Assembly: GCF_006227205.1 (NCBI RefSeq)
Contig: NZ_VCNG01000010.1
Location: 210,253-274,252 of the forward strand
DNA from: Pseudomonas sp. ICMP22404
GTDB lineage: Bacteria; Pseudomonadota; Gammaproteobacteria; Pseudomonadales; Pseudomonadaceae
Direction: 5' to 3'
DNA: 64,000 nt
Both the position numbers and the translations under genes were made by a program. Positions 1 through 7,855 of this stretch are shown in pieces (position 1 is the stretch's first letter; the number at the start of each line of letters is the position of its first letter). Under the pieces are notes generated by a model that was not told the DNA's origin, made no database searches, and saw only the letters and a list, made by a program, of their open reading frames with translations.

Positions 1-799
1 CCACCACGCGAATATCCAGGCTGATGGGCTTACGTCCCCCGACCCGTTCCACTTCCCGCTCCTGCAACACCCTCAGCAGCTTGGCTTGCAGACCCAGAGG
101 CATTTCGGAAATCTCATCGAGCAGAATGGTGCCGCCGTCGGCCTGCTCGAACTTGCCGGCCTGGGCCGCAATGGCGCCGGTAAACGAGCCTTTTTCGTGA
201 CCGAACAGCGTCGCCTCGAGCATGTTGTCGGGAATCGCCGCACAGTTGATTGCAATGAACGGTTGGTTGGCGCGACGGGATTGCTGGTGGATGTAGCGCG
301 CCAGCACTTCCTTGCCGGTACCTGACTCACCGGAAATCAACACCGTGGAATCGCTGCGTGCCACCCGCGCGGCCAATTCGAGCAACTGTGCGCTAGCCGG
401 TTCGAGCGCCACCGGCCCCTCCCCCTCGACCGCAGGAACGCCCAGCGCATGACGGGCCACCAGATCAAGCAACGCCTTGGGCTCGAACGGTTTGACCAGG
501 TAGTCCGCAGCGCCCTGGCGCATGGCATCCACCGCTCGCTCGACCGCCCCGTGGGCCGTCATCAGCAAGACCGGCAACTGAGGTTGACGCGCACGCAACA
601 GTCCAAGCAGTTGATGGCCGTCCATGCCCGGCATATTCACATCGCTGACCACCAGGCTGAAGGTTTCCCGGCCCACGGCCAGCAACGCATCCTCCGCCGA
701 GCCGACCGCAGCGTAATCGTGCCCGGCCAGCACCAGCGTGTCGGCCAACGCTTCGCGCAGGGCGCGGTCATCCTCAACCAGCAACACCTTGATCGCCAT
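1..799 (-). CDS. fleR: FleR, sigma-54-dependent flagellar response regulator (3' end cut by window edge)
   Basis: Partner of the FleS kinase; phosphorylated FleR activates RpoN-dependent promoters of the middle/late flagellar genes. The 266 visible codons start at an ATG whose first base is 799 and run off the window. Residues 1-115 are a receiver domain with acidic pocket VEDD and phospho-acceptor Asp53 (SDVNMPGMDG) and the conserved Lys in VKPF. An AAA+ domain follows, with Walker A GESGTGKE and the sigma-54 contact loop. That loop reads GSFTGA instead of the usual GAFTGA. The DNA-binding C terminus is outside the window. Only 5 bp separate its start from the fleS stop, so the two are one operon. 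Confidence 0.95.
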   Translation of the reverse strand, partial: MAIKVLLVEDDRALREALADTLVLAGHDYAAVGSAEDALLAVGRETFSLVVSDVNMPGMDGHQLLGLLRARQPQLPVLLMTAHGAVERAVDAMRQGAADYLVKPFEPKALLDLVARHALGVPAVEGEGPVALEPASAQLLELAARVARSDSTVLISGESGTGKEVLARYIHQQSRRANQPFIAINCAAIPDNMLEATLFGHEKGSFTGAIAAQAGKFEQADGGTILLDEISEMPLGLQAKLLRVLQEREVERVGGRKPISLDIRVV

Positions 800-804
800 C
801 GACT

Positions 805-2019
805 TCACTCCACCTCCGGCGCGCCGGAAAACAGCGGCAAGAGCACCAACGCACAAGTGCCACGCCCCAGCCGCGAACGTAGTTGCAATTCTCCCTGATG
901 GGCACGGGCCACAGCCTTGACCACGGTCAGGCCGAGACCGGTCCCGGTGGTCTTGGTCGTGAAGAACGGCTCGCCGAGACGCACCAGCACTGCCGGCTCG
1001 ATACCGCCACCATTGTCGCTAACACACAAGCGCAAGCTGTTGTCGCGGCTGTACAGATGGACCTTCAACCGCACATCCTCGCCGCTGGCCTGGATGGCAT
1101 TCTCGATAAGGTTCAATACCGCGCCCACCAAGGTGTCGCGGTTGCAGAGGATTTCCCCGGCATGGCTGTCGCACTGCCAGCGGATCGGCAGCCCCTGCAC
1201 ATGGGTCGATGCCGCGGCCTGCAGGGACTGCAAAAGAGCTTTCGGGGTGACGCGGTCAGTCAATGGCAGCTCGCCACGGGCGAACACCAGCATGTCCCGC
1301 ACTTGATGCTCGAGTTCGTGCAGGCGCTCCTTCAGGCGTCCGGCGAAGCGCTGCTGGGTGTCCATCGGCAACTGCTGCTCGGTCAGATGACTGGCGTACA
1401 GCAGCGCGGCGGATAGCGGCGTGCGAATCTGGTGAGCCAGGGATGCCACCATGCGCCCCAGGGAGGACAGGCGTTCGTGGCGAGCCAACTGGTCCTGCAA
1501 GTGACGGGTTTCAGTCAGGTCGTTGAGCAGCACCAACTGACCGGGTTCGGCATCCAGAGAACGCGTCGAAATGGACAGGCGCCTGCCGTCCTTGAGGGAT
1601 ACTTCGTGACCATCGTCCTCGCGGGGAGCAAAACAACGCGCGATGACGTGTCGCCACAGCTCACCTTCGAGCGGCAACCCAAGCAGCTCGCAGGCCGCCG
1701 GGTTGGCTTCGCGGACGAAACCATGGGCATCGATGACGATGACGCCGCCAGGCAACAGGTCGAGCAGGTTCTGCAGCCGGTTGGCCAGGCGCTCTTTTTC
1801 CGCCAGCTCCTGCATGCGCTGGGCGCTGACCACCGCCAATTCGCCCTTGAGTTCGGTGACCCGAGCTTCGAGCAGGCTGTAGGAATCGGTCAACTGGCTG
1901 GACATCTGGTTGAACAGCGAAAACGCCTGCTCAAGTCCAGCGCGGCTTGCCTGCTCGGCGGACGGCATGAGCCCCGACTCAGGGACAGGAGACATCTGGA
2001 CGTGGGCGGCTTGGCTCAT
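805..2019 (-). CDS. fleS: FleS, soluble flagellar sensor histidine kinase
   Basis: Two-component kinase that phosphorylates FleR. 404 residues with no membrane segment or signal peptide, so a cytoplasmic sensor as in known FleS proteins. An N-terminal coiled region (about 25-85) leads into a PAS domain (about 85-175). A HisKA domain has the H-box SLAHQIRTPL with His196, and the HATPase_c domain carries the N box (LIENAIQASG), G1 (DNGGG), F (PFFTTK) and G2 (GTGLGL) boxes. It lies directly upstream of fleR. A good sigma-54 site 54-70 bp before the start fits control by FleQ/RpoN. Confidence 0.95.
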   Translation of the reverse strand: MSQAAHVQMSPVPESGLMPSAEQASRAGLEQAFSLFNQMSSQLTDSYSLLEARVTELKGELAVVSAQRMQELAEKERLANRLQNLLDLLPGGVIVIDAHGFVREANPAACELLGLPLEGELWRHVIARCFAPREDDGHEVSLKDGRRLSISTRSLDAEPGQLVLLNDLTETRHLQDQLARHERLSSLGRMVASLAHQIRTPLSAALLYASHLTEQQLPMDTQQRFAGRLKERLHELEHQVRDMLVFARGELPLTDRVTPKALLQSLQAAASTHVQGLPIRWQCDSHAGEILCNRDTLVGAVLNLIENAIQASGEDVRLKVHLYSRDNSLRLCVSDNGGGIEPAVLVRLGEPFFTTKTTGTGLGLTVVKAVARAHQGELQLRSRLGRGTCALVLLPLFSGAPEVE

Positions 2020-2072
2020 CGAACTCTCTCGCTTGGCTGACCGTCAGTTAAACGGCCTGTTGAGAGAGCTTT

Positions 2073-2089
2073 AGCAATAGCCGTGCCGG
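2073..2089 (-). promoter_or_regulatory. Sigma-54 promoter of fleSR
   Basis: On the minus strand the sequence reads CCGGCACGGCTATTGCT. It matches the RpoN consensus (TGGCACG-N4-TTGCW) except that the T before GG is C, with the diagnostic 12-nt GG-to-GC phasing. The predicted transcript starts near 2060, giving a leader of about 40 nt before the fleS ATG. FleQ-dependent sigma-54 control of fleSR is known in Pseudomonas; the site is inferred by eye. Confidence 0.8.
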
Positions 2090-2123
2090 AAGGTGGCAAA
2101 CAGGAGCCGAGCTGTCGCGGGGA

Positions 2124-2217
2124 TTTTGTGGTGAGGGGATTTAGCGAAACGTCGTAGCGGCCCCAAAAACAGGGCCGCTTTGCGCCCCGACGGAGATAAA
2201 TCCCCTCGCCACAAAAA
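2124..2217. repeat. REP pair, family A (GTGGCGAGGGGATTTA type), between fleS and fleQ
   Basis: Two inverted copies of a motif of about 20 bp: TTGTGGTGAGGGGATTTA at the left and TAAATCCCCTCGCCACAA at the right. A smaller hairpin lies between them (AGCGGCCC at 2156-2163 pairs with GGGCCGCT at 2172-2179). Related copies occur near 13.65, 32.93, 41.72, 46.18 and 50.0 kb. It sits in the fleQ-fleS gap and may cap the fleQ transcript. Confidence 0.85.
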
Positions 2218-2240
2218 ATCAGGCGGTCATGATGCAGGCG

Positions 2241-3716
2241 TCAATCATCCGCCTGCTCATCACCCTCACGACGGCTCATGCCGTACTTGCGCATCTTCTC
2301 CACCAGAGTGGTGCGACGGATACGCAGGCGCTCCGCTGCACGGGCCACGATACCGTTGGCGTCGTCCAGGGCCTGCTGGATAAGCCCCTGCTCCAGGCCA
2401 CCCAGGTAATCCTTGAGGTCCAGACCTTCCGGCGGCAGCAAGGCACTACTGGTGAAGTCCGGTGTGTGGCCGTTGATCGCCACGCGCTCTTCCAGGTCGC
2501 TACGCAGGGTATCGACCATTTGTTCATCTTCGTCGTCGACGTAGCGGAATTTCTTCGGCAGCTCAGCCACACCGATCACGCCATAGGGGTGCATGATCGC
2601 CATGCGCTCCACCAGGTTGGCCAATTCGCGAACGTTGCCCGGCCAGCCATGACGGCACAGGGACATGATCGCCGCCGAATTGAAGCGGATCGAACCGCGC
2701 TTTTCGTGCTCCATGCGCGAAATCAGCTCGTTCATCAGCAGCGGAATGTCCTCGACGCGCTCACGCAGCGGGGCCATTTCGATCGGAAATACATTGAGGC
2801 GGTAGTAGAGGTCTTCGCGGAAACTGCCGACCTCGATCATGCTCTCGAGGTTCTTGTGGGTCGCAGCGATGATCCGCACGTCGACGCTCTGGGTCTTGTT
2901 GCTGCCCACGCGCTCGAATGTGCGCTCCTGCAGGACCCGCAGCAGCTTGACCTGCATCGGCAACGGCATGTCGCCGATCTCGTCGAGAAACAGCGTGCCG
3001 CCGTTGGCCAGTTCGAAACGCCCGGCCCGGCTGGTGATCGCGCCGGTGAAGGCACCCTTCTCGTGCCCGAACAGCTCGCTTTCCAGCAACTCGGCCGGAA
3101 TTGCACCGCAGTTCACCGGCACGAACGGCGCTTCGCGACGCTTGGAGTGGTAGTGCAGATTGCGCGCAACCACTTCCTTGCCGGTACCCGATTCGCCCAG
3201 GATCAGCACGCTGGCATCCGTATCGGCAACCTGCTGCATCATCTGGCGCACGTGCTGGATCGCCCGGCTGGTGCCGACGAGGCTGCGGAAAAGGTTGGGT
3301 TCGCGATGCCTGCCGCGCTCACGGGCCTGATCGTACATCTCGCGGTAAACCTGGGCGCGATGCAGCGAATCGAGCAATTTGCTGTAGCTGGGCGGCATTT
3401 CGAGCGTGGAAAGCACTCGGCGACGCTGGTCTTCAGGCAAGTCAAGGGAAGAATTTTCGCCCATTAACAAAACCGGAAGGAACTCATCCCAGGTTGAGAG
3501 TGTCTTTAGCAAGCCCAAAAGCGTTGCGGGGGCATTTACGGTCCCGATGAGGACGCAAATGACTTCACGACTGGACGCCAGCGAGCCGACGGCCTGCTGC
3601 CAGTCATGGCTTCCGCAAGGTAAATTTTCTTCGCCAAGAAAATTTAAAATCACCGCCAGGTCACGGCGGCGGACGCTGTCGTCATCGATCAGGAGAATTT
3701 TGGTTTCACGCCACAT
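2241..3716 (-). CDS. fleQ: FleQ, master flagellar regulator and c-di-GMP-responsive sigma-54 activator
   Basis: Top of the flagellar cascade: with RpoN it switches on class II flagellar genes, and in pseudomonads it also controls exopolysaccharide and adhesin genes in response to c-di-GMP, with FleN as partner. 491 residues. The N-terminal domain looks like a receiver but lacks a normal phospho-acceptor setting (IDDDSVRRRD start, no DxxMP motif), as in other FleQ proteins. AAA+ domain: Walker A GESGTGKE (174-181), GAFTGA loop (221-226), Walker B FLDEIGDM and the arginine-rich ERVEDIP segment. A Fis-type HTH (IRRTTLVEKMRKYGM) closes the protein. It is transcribed alone from the gap behind fliT. 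Confidence 0.97.
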   Translation of the reverse strand: MWRETKILLIDDDSVRRRDLAVILNFLGEENLPCGSHDWQQAVGSLASSREVICVLIGTVNAPATLLGLLKTLSTWDEFLPVLLMGENSSLDLPEDQRRRVLSTLEMPPSYSKLLDSLHRAQVYREMYDQARERGRHREPNLFRSLVGTSRAIQHVRQMMQQVADTDASVLILGESGTGKEVVARNLHYHSKRREAPFVPVNCGAIPAELLESELFGHEKGAFTGAITSRAGRFELANGGTLFLDEIGDMPLPMQVKLLRVLQERTFERVGSNKTQSVDVRIIAATHKNLESMIEVGSFREDLYYRLNVFPIEMAPLRERVEDIPLLMNELISRMEHEKRGSIRFNSAAIMSLCRHGWPGNVRELANLVERMAIMHPYGVIGVAELPKKFRYVDDEDEQMVDTLRSDLEERVAINGHTPDFTSSALLPPEGLDLKDYLGGLEQGLIQQALDDANGIVARAAERLRIRRTTLVEKMRKYGMSRREGDEQADD

Positions 3717-3885
3717 GCAATAGCAACTTCCCTAGTCAACTCAGTGCCCGAAATTAGGGGGCAAGCTAGACGCTTGCAGACTTGTCATGCCTGTAGACGC
3801 CTGAAATCTGTAAACAGCTACTAGTTAAGTCAAAAAACGGTGCACAGTCAAATTTATGGCGCACTTTGTTCGGATTAACTGAGCA
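3717..3885. other. Intergenic leader of fleQ
   Basis: 169 bp between the fliT stop and the fleQ start, AT-rich relative to its neighbours. On the minus strand two TTGACT hexamers are possible -35 elements, but no convincing -10 is correctly spaced and no -24/-12 pair is present. That is compatible with the sigma-70-type promoter reported for fleQ in P. aeruginosa, but no exact promoter can be assigned. Confidence 0.4.
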
Positions 3886-4182
3886 TTAACCGAACAGATG
3901 GTAAACCTTTGCAGCGTTTTGTGCTTGATGGACTTGCGACATCTCGTCGACTATCGCCTGACGCTCCCCAGTCGCCGCCTCAAGAAGCTGCTTGTAGACC
4001 CCCAGCAACTCCTCAAGATTATTGCGCAACGCCGCCTCGTCCAGCTCTGACTCGCTCAGAACGTCTTCCATGCAGGAACGGCACGTCATGTCCAACTGAC
4101 CGATCGCCTCCCAGTTACGCTCGGCCAGTGCATCGACCAGGGCGTCACGGGTTTGCTCTATTCGCTGCAAGACAAGACTCAT
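3886..4182 (-). CDS. fliT: FliT-like flagellar chaperone
   Basis: Small helical protein (98 aa from the ATG at 4182) in the position of fliT after fliS. FliT binds the cap protein FliD before export. The sequence is almost wholly alpha-helical and acidic, with leucine heptads (NNLEELLGVYKQLLEAA). An in-frame GTG at 4191 would add three residues, but AAGGAG lies 8 nt before the ATG, so the ATG is preferred. The ribosome site overlaps the fliS stop codon, which implies translational coupling. The family is poorly conserved, so the name rests partly on position. Confidence 0.8.
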   Translation of the reverse strand: MSLVLQRIEQTRDALVDALAERNWEAIGQLDMTCRSCMEDVLSESELDEAALRNNLEELLGVYKQLLEAATGERQAIVDEMSQVHQAQNAAKVYHLFG

Positions 4183-4194
4183 GGGGAGCACTCC

Positions 4195-4590
4195 TTAGAA
4201 TTGCGGACCAGGCGCGGCGATACCGTCCCAGCCTTCTTTGACCGTGCGCAGCAGACCGGCGACTTCGTCGAGGATCTTCGGGTCGGTCTGGATATTGGCG
4301 TCGGTCAGACGCTTGATCATGTAGGCATAGAGGTTATCCAACTCGGTCACCGACTCGGCCTGGTTCTCCATGTCCAGCCCCTCGCGCAGGCCGCCAATGA
4401 TGCCGATGGCCTTGCTGATCAGGATGCCCTTGTTGGCGATGTCCTTGCGCTCCATCGCCCCCTTTGCCTGAGCGATACGATCAAGACCGCCCTCCATCAG
4501 CATTTGCACCAGACGATGGGGACTTGCTTCGGAGGTTTGCGCCTGGGCGCCAATTTTCTGGTATTGGCGAAGGGCTAACATCGGATTCAT
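4195..4590 (-). CDS. fliS: FliS, flagellin export chaperone
   Basis: Cytoplasmic four-helix chaperone that binds the C-terminal tail of flagellin and prevents premature polymerisation. 131 residues, normal for the family, beginning MNPMLALRQYQKIG. It has the usual LVQMLMEGGLDRIAQAKGA helix and the YAYMIKRLTDAN segment. It is followed at once by fliT and preceded by its own FliA-type promoter after the fliD terminator, so fliST can be expressed with the flagellin rather than only by read-through from fliD. Confidence 0.95.
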   Translation of the reverse strand: MNPMLALRQYQKIGAQAQTSEASPHRLVQMLMEGGLDRIAQAKGAMERKDIANKGILISKAIGIIGGLREGLDMENQAESVTELDNLYAYMIKRLTDANIQTDPKILDEVAGLLRTVKEGWDGIAAPGPQF

Positions 4591-4630
4591 GTTCTACCTC
4601 ATCAAAAAATCTTCGGTTCGTATAAACAGT

Positions 4631-4657
4631 TTATCGACGCCGCGTCAAAAAACTTTA
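4631..4657 (-). promoter_or_regulatory. FliA (sigma-28) promoter of fliST
   Basis: The minus strand reads TAAAGTTT-N11-GTCGATAA, one mismatch from the enterobacterial sigma-28 consensus TAAAGTTT-N11-GCCGATAA with exact spacing. Transcription would begin near 4624, about 33 nt before the fliS ATG at 4590. Confidence 0.85.
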
Positions 4658-4661
4658 GATC

Positions 4662-4706
4662 GAAAAAGCCGAAAGCCCGGAGCGTCAATTGACGCAACCG
4701 GGCTTT
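4662..4706 (-). terminator. Intrinsic terminator of fliD
   Basis: Hairpin with outer arms AAAGCCCGG (4672-4680) and CCGGGCTTT (4698-4706) and an inner palindrome GCGTCAATTGACGC (4682-4695). On the minus strand it is followed by GGCTTTTTCG. It lies just after the fliD stop and immediately before the fliST promoter. Confidence 0.8.
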
Positions 4707-4722
4707 CTTGTATCACTCGGAA

Positions 4723-6153
4723 TCAGCTGTTCTTCTGCTGCGCCGAGATGGCTTCGAACATGGAGGTAATGTTGCTGGCGGTAGCTTTCAGCTTGCCCAC
4801 CAAGGCATCCATGTCGTTATATTTCTTGGTCAATACGGCGGTCAGGGTCTCTACCCGGCGGTCAAGCGCGGCCTGATCGTTCGTCAGTCGAGTCTGGGTC
4901 TTGTTCAGCGCCGTGGTCCGCTGATCAAGGATTCCACCCGTCTTCGTATAAGGGTCGATGGCATTGGTCATGCGTTCCAGCAAACCATTGGTGCCGGTAA
5001 ACATCGTCTGGACTTCACCACTGAGCTTTTTGTCGTTCATCGCCGTGTTGAACTTGGTGGTGTTGAAGTCCAGGGCACCGGTCGTCTGGTTGGTGGTGAT
5101 ACCCAACTGGGCCAGTACCGTAAGCTTGTCCCCCGCCCCGGTTTCCGACAACGGACCCCGAATCGTCGCCAGGATCGAACGAGGCAATGCGTCGCCGGTC
5201 ATTTTTGCCGCAACGGTAGGGTTGCCATCCGCGTCGAGCGACGGCTTGGTCAGCGCAGTGATGTTGGTCGCGATTGCGTTATAGGCGTCCACGAATTTCT
5301 GGATCGAAGCTTTCAGACCATCGTTGTTGGGCGCAACGGTCACGGTTGAAATGGCGTTCGTTCCACCGGCAACCAGGTTCAACGTCAACCCCGAGATCGC
5401 CTTGTCGACCGTATTGCTCTTGCTGGTCAATGCCATGCCATCAATGGAGAACTTGGCATCGGTCGCGATGGCACCGATGGCACCGGCCGAAGTCGCCGTC
5501 AACGCAGCACCGCCCGCCCCCACGACGTTGGTCCCATCAATCTCCAGCCCGGCAATGCCGCTGACCGAGATATCGGAGCCTGCACCGGTCGTGCTCGAAC
5601 CCAGTACCAGGCGCGAACCGAAAGAGTCAGTGACGATGTTGGCGCTGATGCCGGCGGATTTCAGTGATGTATCGGCGTTGATCGAGTCGCGAACCGATTG
5701 CAGGGTCGCTCCGCTCGCCACATCGAGATTGTAGTTAACGCCGTTCTGCGCGATGGTCAACGTGCCGGTGGGAATGGCACTGGTGGTACCGCCGGCGAAA
5801 GCCGCACTGGTGACCTTGGACGACGTGGCGATGTTATCGACTTTGACGGTGTAGTTGCCGGCGACAGCCGTATTGCTGGCCGTGGCGGTAACATAACTGG
5901 TTGCGGAAGATGTCGCAGCAAAACCGGCAAATTGCGGCGTGGTTGTGCTGGACAGAGACGTCATGGCGGCCTTGAAGGATGCCAGCAGGGACTTCAGGGT
6001 GCCTACCCCGGAAATGCTGTTGGTGTTGGCCGTCGTCGCGCGAGTAATCTGGCCTTGCTTGGCCGCCTTGTCAGAGTCCACCAGGACTTTGACGATGGCT
6101 GTTGTATCCAGGCCGGAACCGAGACCCAAGCCAGGTAGAATTGGACTTGCCAT
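4723..6153 (-). CDS. fliD: FliD, flagellar filament cap protein
   Basis: Forms the cap at the filament tip, folds incoming flagellin, and in P. aeruginosa also binds mucin. 476 residues. The N-terminal FliD_N domain starts MASPILPGLGLGSGLDT. A Ser/Thr/Ala/Gly-rich variable middle part follows, then a C-terminal FliD_C region with heptad-rich helices (LNKTQTRLTNDQAALDRRVE and YNDMDALVGKLKATASNI). No signal peptide, as expected for a type III flagellar export substrate. Upstream is a sigma-54 site at 6216-6231. Confidence 0.96.
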   Translation of the reverse strand: MASPILPGLGLGSGLDTTAIVKVLVDSDKAAKQGQITRATTANTNSISGVGTLKSLLASFKAAMTSLSSTTTPQFAGFAATSSATSYVTATASNTAVAGNYTVKVDNIATSSKVTSAAFAGGTTSAIPTGTLTIAQNGVNYNLDVASGATLQSVRDSINADTSLKSAGISANIVTDSFGSRLVLGSSTTGAGSDISVSGIAGLEIDGTNVVGAGGAALTATSAGAIGAIATDAKFSIDGMALTSKSNTVDKAISGLTLNLVAGGTNAISTVTVAPNNDGLKASIQKFVDAYNAIATNITALTKPSLDADGNPTVAAKMTGDALPRSILATIRGPLSETGAGDKLTVLAQLGITTNQTTGALDFNTTKFNTAMNDKKLSGEVQTMFTGTNGLLERMTNAIDPYTKTGGILDQRTTALNKTQTRLTNDQAALDRRVETLTAVLTKKYNDMDALVGKLKATASNITSMFEAISAQQKNS

Positions 6154-6215
6154 GTGAAACTCCCTTCAGTATGTCGCCGGCCTTTTGACCACTACAACGC
6201 CCAAAAGAACATCGC

Positions 6216-6231
6216 AACAAAATTCGTGCCA
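6216..6231 (-). promoter_or_regulatory. Probable sigma-54 promoter of fliD
   Basis: Minus strand TGGCACGAATTTTGTT: a perfect -24 box (TGGCACG), then N4 and TTGTT where TTGCW is expected. The 12-nt phasing is correct and there is one mismatch in the -12 GC. It lies just after the flaG stop and predicts a start near 6203, about 50 nt before the fliD ATG. Confidence 0.6.
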
Positions 6232-6235
6232 GTTG

Positions 6236-6601
6236 TCAGGCTTCTGCGCTGAACAACAGGCTGTTTGCATCATTCAAACTGTTGGCCAGTTTCAGAACTT
6301 CTTCGTTCGGGATCTGGCGAATCACTTCACCGGAACCGCTGGCAATCACTTTGACCACTACTTTGCCTGAAGGCTCATCAATGGAAAACTCCAGGTTACG
6401 CTTGACCGATTGAACGAACTTCTCGATCTCCTGGACAGCTTTCTTGAGCTTTTCCTGCTCGGCAGCAGCGTCTTTAGGGGTTTCCTTGACCGGCGCCACA
6501 ACCAAAGCGTCGGCTCGAGGCTTCTCCACTGGCTTGTCGACCACAGTGGGTGCCGGCTTCGCCGCTGGATAAGACAAGTTCAGCTTCACGCTCATATCCA
6601 T
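6236..6601 (-). CDS. flaG: FlaG family flagellar protein
   Basis: FlaG proteins influence filament length or stability in polar flagellates. 121 residues from the ATG at 6601 (MDMSVKLNLS). Three in-frame ATGs and a GTG are stacked here; the one at 6601 is 8 nt after AGAGG and gives the usual family N terminus. A variable Pro/Lys-rich N-terminal half precedes the conserved FlaG core: LEFSIDEPSGKVVVKVI, then SGEVIRQIPNEEVLKLA. It sits right after the fliC terminator, so it is probably made by partial read-through from fliC. Confidence 0.93.
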   Translation of the reverse strand: MDMSVKLNLSYPAAKPAPTVVDKPVEKPRADALVVAPVKETPKDAAAEQEKLKKAVQEIEKFVQSVKRNLEFSIDEPSGKVVVKVIASGSGEVIRQIPNEEVLKLANSLNDANSLLFSAEA

Positions 6602-6621
6602 GTCCATCACCTCTTGAACGG

Positions 6622-6656
6622 AAAAAGCGAGAGAGTACGCAAGCGCACTCCCCCGC
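6622..6656 (-). terminator. Terminator between fliC and flaG
   Basis: On the minus strand, arm AGCGGGGGAGT (6646-6656) pairs with ACTCTCTCGCT (6627-6637) through nine Watson-Crick and two G-T pairs, followed by TTTTT (6622-6626). It begins 18 bp after the fliC stop. It would end most fliC messages and allow low read-through into flaG. Confidence 0.8.
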
Positions 6657-6673
6657 TAAAACTCATCCAGCTA

Positions 6674-7522
6674 TTACTGAAGCAGCTTCAGTACAGCGGA
6701 TGGCAGTTGGTTGGCCTGGGCCAGAACCGAAGTGGAAGCCTGTTGCAGAGTCTGCTGCTTGGTCAGCTGGGCAGTTTCAGCAGCGAAGTCGGTGTCTTGT
6801 ACACGACCCAGTGCAGCACTGGCGTTTTCGTTGATGTTGTTCAAGTTGGCGATGGTGCTGGTGAAACGGTTTTGTGCAGCACCGAGATCAGCACGCGAGG
6901 AGTTGATCGTTGCCAGTGCAGCGTCGATTGCAACAACAGCAGCCGAGAAAGCGGTTTCAGCAGCAGCGCTGGTCGAACCGGCGATGGTGATTGCCGAACC
7001 GACACCCAGGGTGTTGGCGTCGAAGCTGGCGCTCAGGGTCAGAGTGATCTGGTTCGAGGCGCCAGTGTTGGAGCCGACCTGGAAGGTCATGGTGCTGGCG
7101 GTGCCGTCGAGCAGGTTCTTGCCGTTCAGGTTGGTGCTGTTGGCGATACGGGTCAGCTCAGCGCTCATCTGGGTGAACTCTTTGTTCAGAGCGTCACGGT
7201 CAGTCGAGCTGTTGCTGTCGTTGCGGGACTGAACAGCCAGTTCACGCATACGTTGCAGAATGTTGGTTTGTTCCTGCATCGCGCCTTCAGCGGTCTGAGC
7301 GATGGAGATACCGTCGTTGGCGTTTTTGATCGCCATGGTCTGACCACGGATCTGCGAGTTGATGCGGGTAGCGATCTGCAGGCCGGCGGCGTCGTCTTTG
7401 GCGCTGTTGATTTTCAGGCCGGAAGACAGACGGGTCATCGAGGTGGACAGAGCATCGGAAGCCTTGTTCAGGTTCTTCTGTACGCCCAAGGATGTGACGT
7501 TGGTGTTTACTGTTAAAGCCAT
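6674..7522 (-). CDS. fliC: Flagellin (short, 282 aa)
   Basis: Filament subunit exported by the flagellar type III system. The ATG at 7522 follows GAGGAA. The conserved N-terminal D0/D1 region (MALTVNTNVTSLGVQKNLNK) includes a flg22-like plant elicitor segment at residues 30-51 (core INSAKDDAAGLQIA) and the TLR5-type LQRMRELAVQS at 89-99. The conserved C-terminal D1/D0 region ends NQLPSAVLKLLQ. The variable middle is very short (about 140-195) and rich in Ser/Thr, the expected site of O-glycosylation by the neighbouring island. Expression is probably from the FliA promoter at 7602-7628. Confidence 0.98.
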   Translation of the reverse strand: MALTVNTNVTSLGVQKNLNKASDALSTSMTRLSSGLKINSAKDDAAGLQIATRINSQIRGQTMAIKNANDGISIAQTAEGAMQEQTNILQRMRELAVQSRNDSNSSTDRDALNKEFTQMSAELTRIANSTNLNGKNLLDGTASTMTFQVGSNTGASNQITLTLSASFDANTLGVGSAITIAGSTSAAAETAFSAAVVAIDAALATINSSRADLGAAQNRFTSTIANLNNINENASAALGRVQDTDFAAETAQLTKQQTLQQASTSVLAQANQLPSAVLKLLQ

Positions 7523-7601
7523 GACGAATTCCTCGTTGGTTGGGTACTGCGGCTTCCGGCCTTGGCAACCGCCGGGTTGGCCTAGAGAACCTTCGTAATA
7601 G

Positions 7602-7628
7602 TTATCGTCGGCTTGGGAACTTGCTTGA
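7602..7628 (-). promoter_or_regulatory. FliA (sigma-28) promoter of fliC
   Basis: Minus strand TCAA-N15-GACGATAA, against the consensus TAAA-N15-GCCGATAA: one mismatch in each box with exact spacing. Predicted start near 7595, giving a leader of about 73 nt. Confidence 0.75.
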
Positions 7629-7750
7629 GGGCTTTTTTTAAAAAATTTACTAGCAGGTGGCCACCCCTTGAAAAACAAGGGCTTAACGCAGGGAAAAGGC
7701 TCAAAAAATGGCGCCAGAAATCTGCATTGGCAAATTTCAGGCAAAAAAAA

Positions 7751-7838
7751 GTGGGAGCGGGTTTGCTCACGAAAGCGGCGGATCAGCTTGTATCTGTGCT
7801 GAATGTACCAACGCCTTCGCGGGCAAGCCCGCTCCCAC
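7751..7838. repeat. REP pair, family B (GTGGGAGCGGGT type)
   Basis: Inverted pair GTGGGAGCGGGTTTGCTC ... GGGCAAGCCCGCTCCCAC separated by about 50 bp, lying between the FabH-like gene and fliC. Other family B pairs are near 26.2, 51.8 and 53.2 kb. It separates the glycosylation island from the flagellin transcript. Confidence 0.85.
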
Positions 7839-7855
7839 ATCACATCTCAGGTGAT

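Noticed and set aside
7523..7843. Upstream extension of flagellin
   Set aside because: Includes the FliA promoter and a REP half; flagellins start MALTVNTN, preceded by a good ribosome site.
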